Origin: Clavelina lepadiformis
Lineage: Eukaryota > Chordata > Ascidiacea > Aplousobranchia > Clavelinidae
Length of the DNA stretch: 64,000 nt
Assembly: GCF_947623445.1 (NCBI RefSeq)
Contig: NC_135242.1
Span: forward strand, 20,212,001-20,276,000
Direction of reading: 5' to 3'
Below are positions 35,565-49,894 of the stretch, one piece after another. Each line of letters opens with the position of its first letter. The stretch's first letter is position 1. The notes below the pieces were generated by a model. That model had not been told where the DNA came from and ran no database searches. It saw nothing but the letters and a program-made list of their open reading frames with translations. The position numbers were made by a program, and so were the translations under genes.

Positions 35565-36000
35565 CGTAATGAACCGTTAATATGGACAAAGCTTCCATAC
35601 TGTACAGTGTACACTGTATGAGCGTCTCTTATTCTTTTGCACTCCGACTTGAAGGCCTAAAGCCCTAAATGGAATAGAATTGTGAGGTAATAGAAAAGAA
35701 AATATGATGTGATAATTCCTCAATACTCGATCTTGATATGGGAGTGCGAAAGTGAAAGAGATATCACTGTGCAGCATTTACTGTAGACCCTATAATTGTT
35801 TCTTACACTTTTACACTCACAGATGAGGATTAATTATTATGTCGTAAATTCTTTTCTATCACCTCATAACTCCTTCGTATCAAACCTTTATGTTGTCACG
35901 TGGGCGTACCGAATGCAAGAGAAAGTTAGAGCGAAACCAAAAACTAAAGCCGAGGCTCAAGTGCTTGGTCTACCACTGCCCATATTAACCATTTCTTACT
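35565..36000. repeat. Long imperfect foldback (inverted repeat), arms about 200 bp
   Basis: The left arm (35565-35770) and the reverse complement of the right arm (35790-36000) share, in order, GTTAATATGGACA/GTTAATATGGGCA, CTCTTATTCTTTTGCACTCC/CTCTAACTTTCTCTTGCATT, TGAGGTAATAGAAAAGAA/TGAGGTGATAGAAAAGAA and GAGTGCGAAAGTGAAAGA/GAGTGTAAAAGTGTAAGA. The apex is near 35780, so the loop is short. No coding capacity. Probably a foldback-type transposon. A transcript through it would form a long hairpin. Confidence 0.7.
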
Positions 36001-36359
36001 TTATAAATGGCTGGCTTTGACTCATTCTTTGCAATCCACATGAAGTCGGTTGTTCACAAACCCAATAACCGAAACTACGCCACATATTTGCAAAGAAGGC
36101 AAAAAGCAAAGCAACACTAGGCCTAACACACATTTCTAGCATCCGATCTTTCATGTTGATGGTTTATAGGATGTCTATAAACAATGCTCCAAGAAGCGCA
36201 ATGAGCCATGATAAATATCTTGGGATTATATAAAATGTTAGGTGGTCAAGGTATCAAACGCAGTAGTATGCAAAAGTCAAGCTCACAAGCTGCCTTTTTT
36301 GTTGTCCCTGTTAATGTCTTTGAAGGTTTAGGCCTACCACAACTAGAATCTTAGTTTTT

Positions 36360-36880
36360 ATTGGAAACACAAGAAAATGAGAACGTTTTCGGTAATAATG
36401 ATGAAGGCCTTCTAAAAAAGCTTGGCATCTCAGACTATAATCCTAATGATCGGCGACTGCTCATTGACGGCTGAAATGTGTTCATCTGCATAACGTAACA
36501 CTTTTCGATCTATTCTTCTATAGCTGGGCACTCAACAATTTTCAAAGAAAAGTATATCGAAATTAAATTTGTACTGGAAAATTATCGGCACAACTGGATT
36601 ATTTGTGTTGATTTAAAAATGGTGGGTTTCTACTTGGGCTGCAGTGTGGAAATACGAAGTTCCCATGTGTTTTGTGCTAGAGGGGTAGCAAACCACTGGA
36701 CACACGAAGATTAGCCTGGGAGAGAAGAATTGTTACCTGGCTTGAAAAATGTTCAAGCTCATCCTCTGGTGGAAAGATCTACCTCAAACTTGTCTCCAAG
36801 CGCCTCAAACTAAATAAAGCGTTGAGATATTACAACATCATTGCCGTAACGCACATTGTATGCAAAAACAAATCACTTGT
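36360..36880 (+). mobile_element. Broken transposable-element relic of uncertain class
   Basis: A short conceptual stretch (LLKKLGISDYNPNDRRLLID, followed in another part by NWIICVDLKMVGFYLG) resembles a protein widespread in repeat-rich invertebrate genomes, with the theme of a YNP-x-RLFID segment followed by WxICVDLKMV and a Cys-rich block. The copy is heavily broken and covers only part of that protein. The element class is not known to me, so only a fossil fragment is claimed. Confidence 0.45.
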
Positions 36881-36933
36881 TACAACTTAGCTTTCGGCTA
36901 CGATTGCTATAGGATAGGCCATCTATTGTCTGG

Positions 36934-38329
36934 TCAAGGAGACAAACCCCAACATTCAGTTACTTCACGTTCGCCCTTATTATGAAGTAGAGCAAGTATA
37001 TCGGGCCAGGAGGCAAAGTGTCCCTGTGTTGGTTTATCCAGATGCAGGCCTTGATGTAGAGCTCGTAGTGACATAATGTAGCTCGTGACACAACGCGCCA
37101 TGGTGCCATGAAAAATAACACGTCTCTCAGTCGGGGATAAAGTAACGTATTCTTGAAATCCGTTAAGTGTTTTTCCGGCAAGTCTGATCGGATCCAAGGC
37201 ATTTCTCTGAGCTAATGACATAACGTATGCCATACAGGTGGTTAATTCAAAAACCGTAGGCCCATAGAAGCAATCCGCAAAGTCGATGATGCCATACTTT
37301 TCCAAAACTGAAGACGACTTGCTTCCTATTTCATTGGAATATGTCCCGGCGATCAATAAAATATTACCATCGTTGAAATCGCCATGTGCAAAGCCTGTAA
37401 AATGATGAATATTATGCTTTTCACACAAGGCAGTTAATTTTTAAAGACAAACTCACCAAGTCGTAGTTGCGATAAGATAGGTGAGATATTTTCCTCAAAT
37501 TTGTGGAAAAAGTCTACAATGATCTCATGCATATTAACATCATCGATAAGTTTAGCATATTTCTTTAATTTCATGACATTTGTGGTCTGCCATACAGTGA
37601 AATTGTCAGCTTGTCTAAAGTCCGAAACGGATCCGTTTGGTCCGTCATACGCCTACAAAACAAAACTGTAAAAAATGGAGAGCCAGAAAGCTTTTTCAAC
37701 CACTACGCCGTATAGGTTTAATATAAATCAAAGGGCAAATCTTACCTGTAGGCATTTGTTTAAACGCCCAAGCAAAAAGCCGAGGTCCTCAGCGACGACA
37801 TGGCAGTCGTCAACGGACAACGAAGTTTCAGCCAGCGTTTTTCCATGCATGAATTTACATAGCTGAACTAAATGCTGGCTGTCAGTTCCTGTTTCTTCAA
37901 CTTTAAAAGACAAACAAAAAGATAACCTGAATGACTCAGAATTCGTACGAAAAAAAGCACTTACGAATGGTTTGAATGCTCCTTTTCCCACTAGCGTTTG
38001 TTGGTATTAAGCAAGGAACTTGAAAACCATGAGAATGCAGATACTCTGTCATATCATCAACGAGGGGTGCTGCATTGTATCATGCTGTGTTAGATGATGA
38101 TTAGATCATGATATATTCACTATGCGATTGAAACCGTACAACAATGTGGTTATATACCTATGCCGGGAAAATGCGGCTCGTAAATAATCCGTAGTATGTA
38201 TTCTTCACCCGAAGTAGTATCTTTCAACCAAAAATTTTTATCCAAAGTACCACCGAGCATTTTCAATTCAACTGAATCCAAATTGTAAAGATTTTTTACT
38301 ATTTGCCTAACTGTATTTGTAATAGCCAT
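36934..38329 (-). CDS. HYKK: Hydroxylysine kinase (AGPHD1/HYKK)
   Basis: At least five exons. Exon 1 (38158-38329) encodes MAITNTVRQIVKNLYNLDSV, then LGGTLDKNFWLK and EYILRIIYEP. Later exons encode APLVDDMTEYLHSHGFQVPC, QLCKFMHGKTLAE and FRQADNFTVWQTTNVMKLKK. The last exon (36934-37394) carries the kinase Brenner motif HGDFNDGNIL, completed across the GT-AG junction, and the metal-binding IIDFADCFYGPTVFELTTCM. These are the aminoglycoside phosphotransferase-like (APH) catalytic elements. HYKK phosphorylates 5-hydroxy-L-lysine with GTP in lysine/collagen catabolism. The start lies in a good context (GCCATGG). The C-terminus ends ECWGLSP. Exon borders for the middle exons are approximate. Confidence 0.92.
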
Positions 38330-40968
38330 GGCTGCTAGCCTACTACTGCCAAAACCGGAATCTGTACGTAAAATAACAAACGCATGTGTAAAATAAACGT
38401 TTTAACAACAACCCTCCCCTAGTTCCAATCCAGGGAATGAAGCATAAGGTAGATGAATTTGTGGTTTCCGTTTCCTGTTATTTGCGGTAAGCTCTTACTG
38501 AATTATGCTGCGTTGCATTTTTCGCGGCCACACACACAGTCTACTCTTTTACAATGGGGTTATAATAGAGTAGATACTGAAAAATGTTACAGAAATAGGT
38601 TAGAAACTAATTAAGTAGGCCTACACTGAAATATTAATATGCTCTTAACCATATATCTAGTTTCATAATAAATTTCTGCAAAGGACAAGAACCATCCAAC
38701 CGGAAAAAATGTCGTCTTTTCAGAATGCCTACATTTCTGCTGTAATTTGATTGTATACCAGATACTGCATGCAAGCTAACACACTACTGTAATAACGAAA
38801 AACCTAATTCATTGCTATAAGGCATTTACGTCCAACCAAAATGCCTTAGTGGGCCAAAAATTACGTCATTAGTTCAATTGGTGCCGAACATTGTCATCAT
38901 GAATAACTAACCAGACAAACACAGCACTAACAACAAACACAATAATGGACTTCACGACGCTCAAGCAATTTGCAAATGAATAAAATAATAATCAACGGCA
39001 CACTTTCATACACATAGATTTCTTAAATATGTTATACACATACACTTTGCATATAAAATACAACGATACCAACCCCAGGGATGCACAAAACTTTTAAAAG
39101 GGCTGCATGCGGCCTGTGGGTTGGCTATAGCTGCTACAGAGCAACAAGGTAAAACTAACGAGAGCTACTTTACTATACTAACGTAATGACAAAACCGCAA
39201 CGGTGGACTGCGTGTAACCAACTTAGCCTATTGTGTTGATTTGCATGTGAAACCGGTCACCGGTGCGCTCAGAGTACGCTTTATTTTATTCACTCTTATT
39301 TCATCCCTACCCTCATTGACCAATGTAGAATCTTCAGTGTCTCACTTAACGTGGGAGGTCGTACGTTAACGACAGGTCGTAAACAATCTAGTGAATGTTA
39401 CTTCTTTGTTACTACTGCATCACGCTGTTCACCAAAGATTTAGCGCAACTAGACAATGCCTATCGTAGCCTTCTTAGGCTCTTTACTTTAGTAACATAAA
39501 GCTTACGAGAGAACGACGAAAGCGCTTTTTCAACTTTAAAGCGAAAAAGGAACGGCGTTGATTTCCAAGACGTTTATTGTCCTACTTAGTCAGCCCAATA
39601 CATTACACGTCTAGGTTTTCATTTTTGCCCTGTAGAGCTTGTCATAATTACAAACGGTTTGCTGCAGTTTTTCCATTCATTGTATGCCAACATGTTGCTG
39701 TTTACAGTAATAATACGACTATATAATTGCATATAATTTACTTCCGTGTAACAATTGAACCTACGTGTATAATTCCATAGTATGAAAGGAATTACATTCC
39801 TACGTAATTTCTCCAACATGATTTGCACCCATACAAAATAAATCACACATACGCTGGCTTCAAGTCAACTTGGACGTTGTATCCCTGTTTACGTGATAAC
39901 CGACACAGGCAAAAGGCATTAGCCAAATTCGGGACTTGAAAATTTGAACGATGTGGATAAAAACGTAATAAACGGGTGTATGTAGTAACGCGGTTTGACT
40001 GTGTCTTCTGACGCAGTCTGTTTCCAAACTCCGTTGATTAAATCTGCAGCACAATATTTGCTCATTTTCTTTTCTCTGACAAATGGATTTGTGACCTATT
40101 CACCGCAACACGTTGCCTTGTTTGCATTACCGATGTAACGGCCAAATATGACCGGGAAATGCATCAACATAGCCTACACAGGTTAATTTCATTATAGTAT
40201 ACCAATATACAGTTATGTCAAGTATAAATCTAAACGACTTTAATGAAAAATTTATTGCACGATTCGTTGTTTTCATACACAAAAAGACAGCGCCATTTTC
40301 GAAATATTGTAGGATTTGTAGCATTAACCACCATGGCCGCCAACTGGTGGCAGGGCAATACGTAGATCTCCAGAAAAGGTTCAGTGTGTTGAGCGTTTGG
40401 TATGTATCACAGATCGTATTTCGTTCACTAAAGTTGTCAACAATACAAGGAGGCATACTGGCACTCTTGTGAAACACTAAAAAGTGTATAGTATTTTCGC
40501 TATCCGACAGCATGAATTTGGCCAGAAAGTGTTCGACATGTTGATTAGTCTCATATGCAATTTGAAAGCCAAAGGTACACAGCAATGATTAATTATTTGT
40601 AAATGATATGATCAATGGCGTCTTTCAACCCATTGGAAAACAAAAACTGTAAAACTTAGTAATAAGCGATCAAAACAATATTCCGATTACTAAACATTTA
40701 AAATGCAAAAGTCACAATATTTTGACATGTAAGCAAACAAGACTGTAAATCACCATAGTGCCACAATGAACTGGCAGTGATTCAATATACAGTGAAAGCT
40801 TGTTAACTCCGAGTTGAAGATACCAATTAAATTACTTAAAATCATCTGAACTGGGTGATTTTACTATGCCAGTTTTTATTCAGGGCCAGTTAAGTAGCTT
40901 TTAGTAATTCGAAATGCTAAATTAAACAAAGCTAAGTTAACAAGTTTCCACATTCTCTTATTTATGCT
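38330..40968. other. Intergenic between HYKK and COMMD4
   Basis: About 2.6 kb without a supported gene. Near 39066 CAGGGATGCACAAAAC followed by GCGGCC resembles one end of a hAT MITE, but no matching opposite end was found. A 152-codon minus-strand ORF at 40127-40585 has no recognisable domain. Confidence 0.45.
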
Positions 40969-42502
40969 TCATAAATCTAGCTGATGCATTTGACTTTGAA
41001 CTTGTTTCATTTCTGTAAAAACAAACATGAAGGTAACCTTCTCAATGATATTCACAGGCAAACACACATATCATCATTAAATTTGGAGATTTCCCACATC
41101 TTAAAAAATTATCTTTTTTAACTAATGGCCGAGGAAAATCTTCAACTAATGCCAGTGACTCACCATGCAACAACACTTGGAATTTTGTTTCATTTGCTGT
41201 TATTTCAATCACTTCGTTTTTTCCAGTAGTAGGATCTTTTAGCTTTCAAAAAGACATTACCTCATTGTACCATGAATCATGTCAGTTCCCAAAAAGATTA
41301 AGCTTATAAGCACTTACAATTAATCTAAAGTCAATTGTTCGGTTTTTCGTAGCACCAGTTGTTGGGTTAATTTTCCAGTCAACATTCTGAAGACAAGATG
41401 TTTTACGAAAACTTTTTCTGAGAAATTCCTGACGAAGTGCGGCAAGTTTGCTTTCGTATGTTTTACACAAGCCAAGAGAATGCTCTGCAGTCACAAAAAT
41501 TAAGTTTTAAACAAAGGTGTTAAATTGCATTTCAACACAAACATAGATAAAAACTGTTGGTTTAGGTTAAGACCAACAATAACATGTGTCAAAAGACATT
41601 TACTAGGAATTTCAATGATAATTCTTACTCCTTAACTTACACTGCTGTATTTTATTATTATCTACGCACCTTTTGGCAGTCCTAGTTGTTGCAACTCACT
41701 GGATAATGTATCCCCTTCTACATCATGCTTGGCAGCACTTGACAGAATAAATTGTAATCCAGCAATGCTGGCCTTAATGTCACCGACATCTGAACGAAGA
41801 TAATGGTTTATAAACAATTGCGATATATTCAAGAATTACACCGACTTACCATACTTTGCATCGGAAGTAATCTTCTCTACTTTGTCAAACTAAAATTGGT
41901 GCAAGAATACGATGATAAAAAAACAACAAAAGGAAAAAATAGAAAAAATTAATCAACAAATTTCAATGTTATGCAATTTTCAAAAATACAAAGAAATGTT
42001 TTGCATGGCTGCAACTGCCACATACATCAATTCCTTCTTCCAAAAGGCCTTTTATAACTTGACCAACCAGAAGCTTCATCTTAACGGATGTCTTAAAAAT
42101 ATATACAAATTAAAGTTATCAGCAATTAGAAAAAATTCAACATTTACATTGGTGAAAGATTGTTTTATCACATGTTATGTGGATGACAACCAGTATACTG
42201 TACTATAACAATAGCCTACTGTTAATTATCAACTATAACAAGAAATAATGTATCACTCCTTAAAAATGGATTTAGTTAATACTAAACACGCAAACCAAGT
42301 TTGTATTTGGAATAACACAATCTTGCAAATTTTTCACTTAAAAGATAAACATTAAAATCAGCTGAAAACCCAATACCCTGACAGCTTTATACCAGTTTAG
42401 TTTTGATAAAATGCAAATGAATTTCTATACCAGTCGAGCCAAGATGTTGATTTCCGCCAGAACCCAATCTGGGCAGTCAAGATCACCACAAAACCTGAAG
42501 CG
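40969..42502 (-). CDS. COMMD4: COMM domain-containing protein 4
   Basis: Six exons carry all but the first codon: 42431-42502, 42026-42091, 41850-41889, 41670-41789, 41318-41484, about 41164-41240 and 40969-41012 (the last two split the COMM domain). The spliced protein reads [67 protein letters not shown] and [10 protein letters not shown]. It ends in the COMM domain [20 protein letters not shown], matching vertebrate COMMD4 end to end. COMMD4 is part of the Commander complex (endosomal recycling, NF-kB control). The human protein begins MRFRF. Here the base before CGC is a splice acceptor (TTTTTGTAG), so the initiator Met must come from a separate upstream exon; one candidate is ATG at 42793-42791 followed by GTAATA. 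One intron uses AAG as acceptor. Confidence 0.9.
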
Positions 42503-42506
42503 CTAC

Positions 42507-43535
42507 AAAAAGATACCAATTAAAGATGTGCAAGCTACAGATCTTAGTCTTGTTCAATATATATCTGACACAATTCAGGAATACTCATTGCTACGCTTCC
42601 ATCCTGAAGATATGCAATTATTTATGGAATGTTTTCTATTTTGTTGCATTGGATGTTGTACTGAATGTTTACACTTATACAAAACAAATTATGATCACTG
42701 TTGCTCAATACAGTAGTACAGTGAATATTGATCAATGTTAGTATTACAAGTACTCAAAAAACGTAGTGCAGCAAGTAAGGATAGTATTACCATGATTATC
42801 GTTAACTTGAAACCAGGCTTGAAATACGAGCAGCTGAAATCTTTAAAACTCTTGCAAAAAGGAAAGACACAATCTAAGCTAGTCTTTCATTTTTCAACTA
42901 CATCGTTAATTTTCAATCTACCCTGCTATAATATGAGTAGGTGTTAGATGTCTATACAGTTTACTAAGAAATTCAGTTTTTATGTGAAAAAAATCACTGG
43001 GCACACGATAACTTCAATAAAAACAAAAATCACAGTTATTATGCATGGTTCTGTTTCGAGGGAGATATAATTATGTTGAAATGGCACAATTTAACAGAAT
43101 ATTCAGTATTAATTTGCACAAACAGCGTGACTAAAAATGGTATCAATTAATTGTTATTAGTGGTAGTGGAGAATTAGTTCATCAAAGGCACAAACATTTG
43201 AAGAATAAATAGACAGCTTTCTGACAAAATTTACGAAACACAACAATCATGTAGAGCAGACCAAGAGTTAAAGGCCACACAGTCATTAATGTTTATCAGT
43301 TGCTAAGCACCTGTTTACATTGATACGACAGACAAGTGGACCAACTTTTATTACGACAGAGGTATGTATGCTCTCTTAAATAAAATAGACTGTGAATGCT
43401 AAATTCATTGTGTTTGCGCATACCTAAGTGGATAAGCATGTTATCAAATGTTACTTTCACGTGCTATAATGTGTACTACAACCATGAATTCCATTTAAAA
43501 AAACCATTCAAATGATTTTCAAACTTGTAAAAAAT
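42507..43535. other. Between COMMD4 and KAT5
   Basis: Holds the COMMD4 upstream region, including the candidate isolated ATG exon at 42791-42793, and the 3'UTR of minus-strand KAT5. Nothing else was recognised. Confidence 0.45.
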
Positions 43536-46071
<2,536 letters not shown>

Positions 46072-48261
46072 ATGTTGTTAGTTACTTGGCTGTTTACTAC
46101 TGCAGTGCTGTTACTGTCTGTATGCAATGCAAAGAACCTGTCAGCTTTCAGGTTACCCATTTACAAAAACTGTCAGATCATCCCTGAACATCATGACTTT
46201 ACATATCAGATATCATGCCACAATGCTGCCAATGTTTCCGCTTTAGAAAAAACAGATAATGATATTGAATGGTTCATCTTTAACAACATGGCTGGTAAAA
46301 GGCATATTGGCTTAAGACTTTCACTTACCAATGAAGAAAACGTTATTATGTACAGTCATGGAAGCTCAGATACAATTCCAAATAAATGTTCTATTAGCAA
46401 GAACACTGTTCAAAAAGCACACAACCCTTACATACTTTTAAACGGATTTTCACATAGAGAAAATATAAAACCTGGTCAAGAATTGTATTTTTTTATCAGC
46501 ACACGAACCATCCGACACATTGCTGTGCCTGGATGTCATAATGATAAAGTTAAATGTGTTGATGATTGCAAAAGACACCGCATGGATGACATAGGATCTG
46601 TAAGCATAAAAGAATGTACCAAGGATACTGCCAGGGTAATTTTTCATTACCATTTGCCAACTTCACTTGGAACTGTTGCTGAAGTTGCTGCTTTGCAAGA
46701 CGTTTCTGGGGAAAACTCCCCCAGGCCAGTACAAAAGCCGATTCATCGAAATTCCTCTGGAAGTTTGGAAGTTGATTTTTATAATCATTCTGGCAATAGA
46801 AATTATTTTACTATTCGAGCATATGATATGGACAAACAACAAAACTCTAGAAAACGCTTCAGAGTACCTGTTGATTTATCAAAGTGTACCCCGCGATCTA
46901 TTACCTTTCTTTATGGGTTGCTTGGTTTAGTAGCTTTTATCATATTGCTTTTATTTCCTTGTATCAAACTGAGTGCTAAATTAGTTCTTTCCTCTTGCTT
47001 GAGTTTCATCCACATGAATGAGCAACTGCTAGTATCTCAAGAAAAACCTCCTGTAAAGCAGAATGGTAAAAAAATCTATCTACTATATGTTAATGATCAC
47101 CCCAGGCATAGAGAAATTGTTTTAAAGTTTGCCAGTTTTCTGAAGCTTCAGCTTGGGTTTGAAGTGCTATTTGAATTGTATGCTCACAAAGAAGTGTATT
47201 CTGATCCAGTTTCTTGGATGGAAACAAGTTTCCAGAAAGCAGATAAAGTTCTTGTTATCTGGTCTCCTAGAGCTTTAAAAAAGTGGAAGTTAGGTAAAGA
47301 CTTGACCAAAATACAACAATGTGATATGTTTACACCTATTGTTAAAAAAATCCAGCATAGCCTTATCCTTGGAAATAACATGAAACAACATGTTTTTGCT
47401 TACTTCGATTATTGTGACAAGGACATCATACCAAAGGACTTGAGAAGTTATACAGTACCGTGCTTTAAACTGATGGGGCAATTTAATGAGCTTTACTATA
47501 ATTTGGCAAACCAGGTTCAGGCTAATCAGCTTTGCATACCAGTCGTTTGTAACTACCACTGCAGCCATCAAAACCATGTCAAAATTGGGAAGTCTTCTGA
47601 AAATCTTGCTGTAACCATTATGGATATGTGTTGCTTTGTAAAAGAGAATCCTGGCTGGCATGCAGAAAATTCAAAGAGTGATTTTGATCCATCACATTAC
47701 ACCATTACATCTTGTGCTTATTCTGCAGAAGATAACCTGAATAGTTGTGCAACTTTTGTCGGCAGCCCTCATTACCAAAGCCGGATATCCAATTTTACAA
47801 TCACAACTGATACAAACCATGCTCCAAATAAAAACGGTTCAGATAAAATGTCCATTGACAGTATTTGTTTTTCATCGGAACTTGAATTTGATGAGACATC
47901 ACTATGCTATGCTGATGAATTATATCAACAGCATGCTTTTATTCCTCAGAGTTGTGTTGAAACATCTCTCACTTTAAAGCCATTGTTAATGGATGACTTG
48001 TCAAGTAATTCTTGTTTGCAAAACGGAATTGAGATGTCCTGTGACGATGTGATGTTTTCTAAAAATGATGTTAATTTTCAACATTTTGTCGCTGACACAG
48101 CAAATGGGCTTGTACCTTCTGACCCTAGACAGGAAACGAACGACAACCTTTCATGCAGTTCCAAAGCGAATTATCCTTTTGCTCCAGTATTAGAACCATT
48201 AGCCTTAACTGGTGATCCAATGAATTCTTTGCATGTAGTCAATCAGGCACGGAACCATTAA
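46072..48261 (+). CDS. IL17R: IL-17RA-like receptor 1 (SEFIR), single exon
   Basis: 729 codons, intact. A signal peptide covers residues 1-20 (MLLVTWLFTTAVLLLSVCNA). The ectodomain (21-275) contains the cluster-wide motif IEWFIFNN followed by IGLRLSLT, and paired cysteines. TM is at 277-300. The SEFIR domain, about 334-480, has KKIYLLYVNDHPRHREIVLK, FELYAHKEVY, SWMETSFQKADKVLVIWSPR and FAYFDYCDKDIIP. The C-terminal extension (to about 530) has LMGQFNELYY and FVKENPGW, the layout seen in vertebrate IL17RA. The 200-residue tail is polar and ends PLALTGDPMNSLHVVNQ. IL-17 receptors sit at the plasma membrane and recruit Act1-type adaptors through SEFIR-SEFIR contact. The tail also contains PRQE, which fits the TRAF2-type PxQE consensus (weak). 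First of four tandem paralogues. Confidence 0.92.
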   Translation: MLLVTWLFTTAVLLLSVCNAKNLSAFRLPIYKNCQIIPEHHDFTYQISCHNAANVSALEKTDNDIEWFIFNNMAGKRHIGLRLSLTNEENVIMYSHGSSDTIPNKCSISKNTVQKAHNPYILLNGFSHRENIKPGQELYFFISTRTIRHIAVPGCHNDKVKCVDDCKRHRMDDIGSVSIKECTKDTARVIFHYHLPTSLGTVAEVAALQDVSGENSPRPVQKPIHRNSSGSLEVDFYNHSGNRNYFTIRAYDMDKQQNSRKRFRVPVDLSKCTPRSITFLYGLLGLVAFIILLLFPCIKLSAKLVLSSCLSFIHMNEQLLVSQEKPPVKQNGKKIYLLYVNDHPRHREIVLKFASFLKLQLGFEVLFELYAHKEVYSDPVSWMETSFQKADKVLVIWSPRALKKWKLGKDLTKIQQCDMFTPIVKKIQHSLILGNNMKQHVFAYFDYCDKDIIPKDLRSYTVPCFKLMGQFNELYYNLANQVQANQLCIPVVCNYHCSHQNHVKIGKSSENLAVTIMDMCCFVKENPGWHAENSKSDFDPSHYTITSCAYSAEDNLNSCATFVGSPHYQSRISNFTITTDTNHAPNKNGSDKMSIDSICFSSELEFDETSLCYADELYQQHAFIPQSCVETSLTLKPLLMDDLSSNSCLQNGIEMSCDDVMFSKNDVNFQHFVADTANGLVPSDPRQETNDNLSCSSKANYPFAPVLEPLALTGDPMNSLHVVNQARNH

Positions 48262-49894
48262 TTCAGTGCTTTTTGGAAATTTCAGACTTTCCTGAGATTT
48301 CATGTTTTTCCTACTTTTAATAACCTTTGTAAACTAACACTTATCTCACAATCCATTGACATGTAAATTTTTGCACTTTTTGTAATGCTTGGTAGCTTTG
48401 GCTTCATTGTTTTTGTTGTCATTGTTCTCGGAAAGTTTTTGCACACAGCTCAATTTGCTCAAGGTTCGATAATGTAATTTGCAGTAGCTTGTTTTTGTAA
48501 TTTGCAGTAGCTTGCTTGCTAAAACTTTACCTTAAAAAATGAGAAGTATTTTAATACTTTTCACAAGTTTGTAAATTTTCCACTTTCCCTTAATTGCTTT
48601 TTGTGCCGTCACAACAACAGTTTTATTTTTTACCTGTTTTGCACCGCTTTAGCATTGTGTGTAAGACTATGCAATACTTGCAGTTCTTCAGGATATCCTT
48701 TCTTTGACCGCCCATTCTATTCATGGCCACATTGTGTGAAGTAGTCTTTTTATTTAAAAAGGGTTTCTAGTATTGTGTTTTAGAATTTTGCCATAGCTTC
48801 GTTTCATGTAGCGCAGCATTCCAAATGTATGTTTTAGTAGCATGATATGCAAAACTTTTCATATTAGCTTTTTAAAGATTATTTTTTCCTATATCTTCAT
48901 TTTTTGCAAGCAGTTTGCCTTTATGTCAGTTTGCATTTCCAAGGTAATGTGACGAAGTGTTTTATGTATAATACGTGCTGCGCAGCCATACCACTATACT
49001 ATGTCAGCTGAAAGTTTTCATATTGCTTTTATGCCGCCATGCTTGTGTATTGCGCCTTTTATTTGTCTTCAAATCATTTTACAATTCTTGTTTTAGCTAA
49101 CAGTAAACTAACAATCACCCAATAGCAGTACAATGTTGTTTTTGTAACTCAAACTTTCGTTACGGATTTATTTACAACAAGTGGGGTAGTTCTGTAGGAA
49201 CGTATTAGGATGAACTTTAAATGCAGTAATAACGCAGAGTAGTACCTTTGCCGACACAAAAGCTATTTTTGTTAATATATACGCTTGGCTAAGCATTTGT
49301 GACCTACAGCTAAACTGTATAACTCGTGCGAGACGAACTCGCATCAATATGGCGTGATCTGGACATTCGTATGACGTCAACGAAACTAAGTCATTTTCTT
49401 CTTGCTTTAGTGCAAGAATGTAGTCGCTTGTTCACTTTGCATGCGACTGGCTACGTTAAAAACAACTTAACAATTGAAATACTTGACACATGTTTTTCAT
49501 TACAAGCACCGTTTACGTACGCATTTCGTCGCCCTTGGCGTTTTTGATAGCGTAATTACTACAAGTTTTTCAACTTTTTATACCCTCCATACATAACATA
49601 TACTTCATGTTCTCGCTGATTGCAGTATGATGCAGCAAGTTTGCGATCACTTGAGAATTAGCGAAAAAGAATATATATATGCGGGCATAAAAAATACTAA
49701 TGACGTACTACGCCTACTTTCAGAACAGCTTATCAATTATTATTTCAAAACAGGTTTACGCTGAAGCAAAGCTGGCAGATAGATGGGCGTTAAAAGACGA
49801 AGTTAATCACGTCCATGTTTGACGTTGCAAGGGAGCTCATTTTTAATTTCGTTATTTCAGGTCGCTTGCTGTTAGTAGTGTAAAATCATCACTC
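48262..49894. other. Spacer between receptors 1 and 2
   Basis: Holds the 3'UTR of receptor 1 and the promoter of receptor 2. A TATA-like GAATATATATATGC occurs near 49668 and an acceptor-like TTCGTTATTTCAG ends at 49860, 35 bp before the receptor 2 ATG. No gene seen. Confidence 0.5.

Larger units (their letters stand above)
33851..36933. other. Intergenic between NCKIPSD and HYKK
   Basis: Contains the NCKIPSD promoter region, MITE copy 2 (34099-34363), a long foldback (35565-36000) and a transposon relic (36360-36880). No host gene was recognised. The stretch 34370-35560 shows nothing beyond AT-rich sequence. Confidence 0.5.

Noticed and set aside
39066-39130. hAT MITE starting CAGGGATGCACAAAAC
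   Set aside because: No opposite inverted end or target duplication found nearby; at most a truncated end.
40335-40360. CTCF-like motif around CCGCCAACTGGTGGCAGGG
   Set aside because: A single partial match is expected by chance, and the status of CTCF in the suspected lineage is uncertain.
40127-40585. 152-codon minus-strand frame between HYKK and COMMD4
   Set aside because: No signal peptide, domain or family recognised, no splice partners, and the composition looks like chance.
47290-47661. 123-codon antisense frame in receptor 1
   Set aside because: Shadow of the SEFIR-coding strand with no domain.
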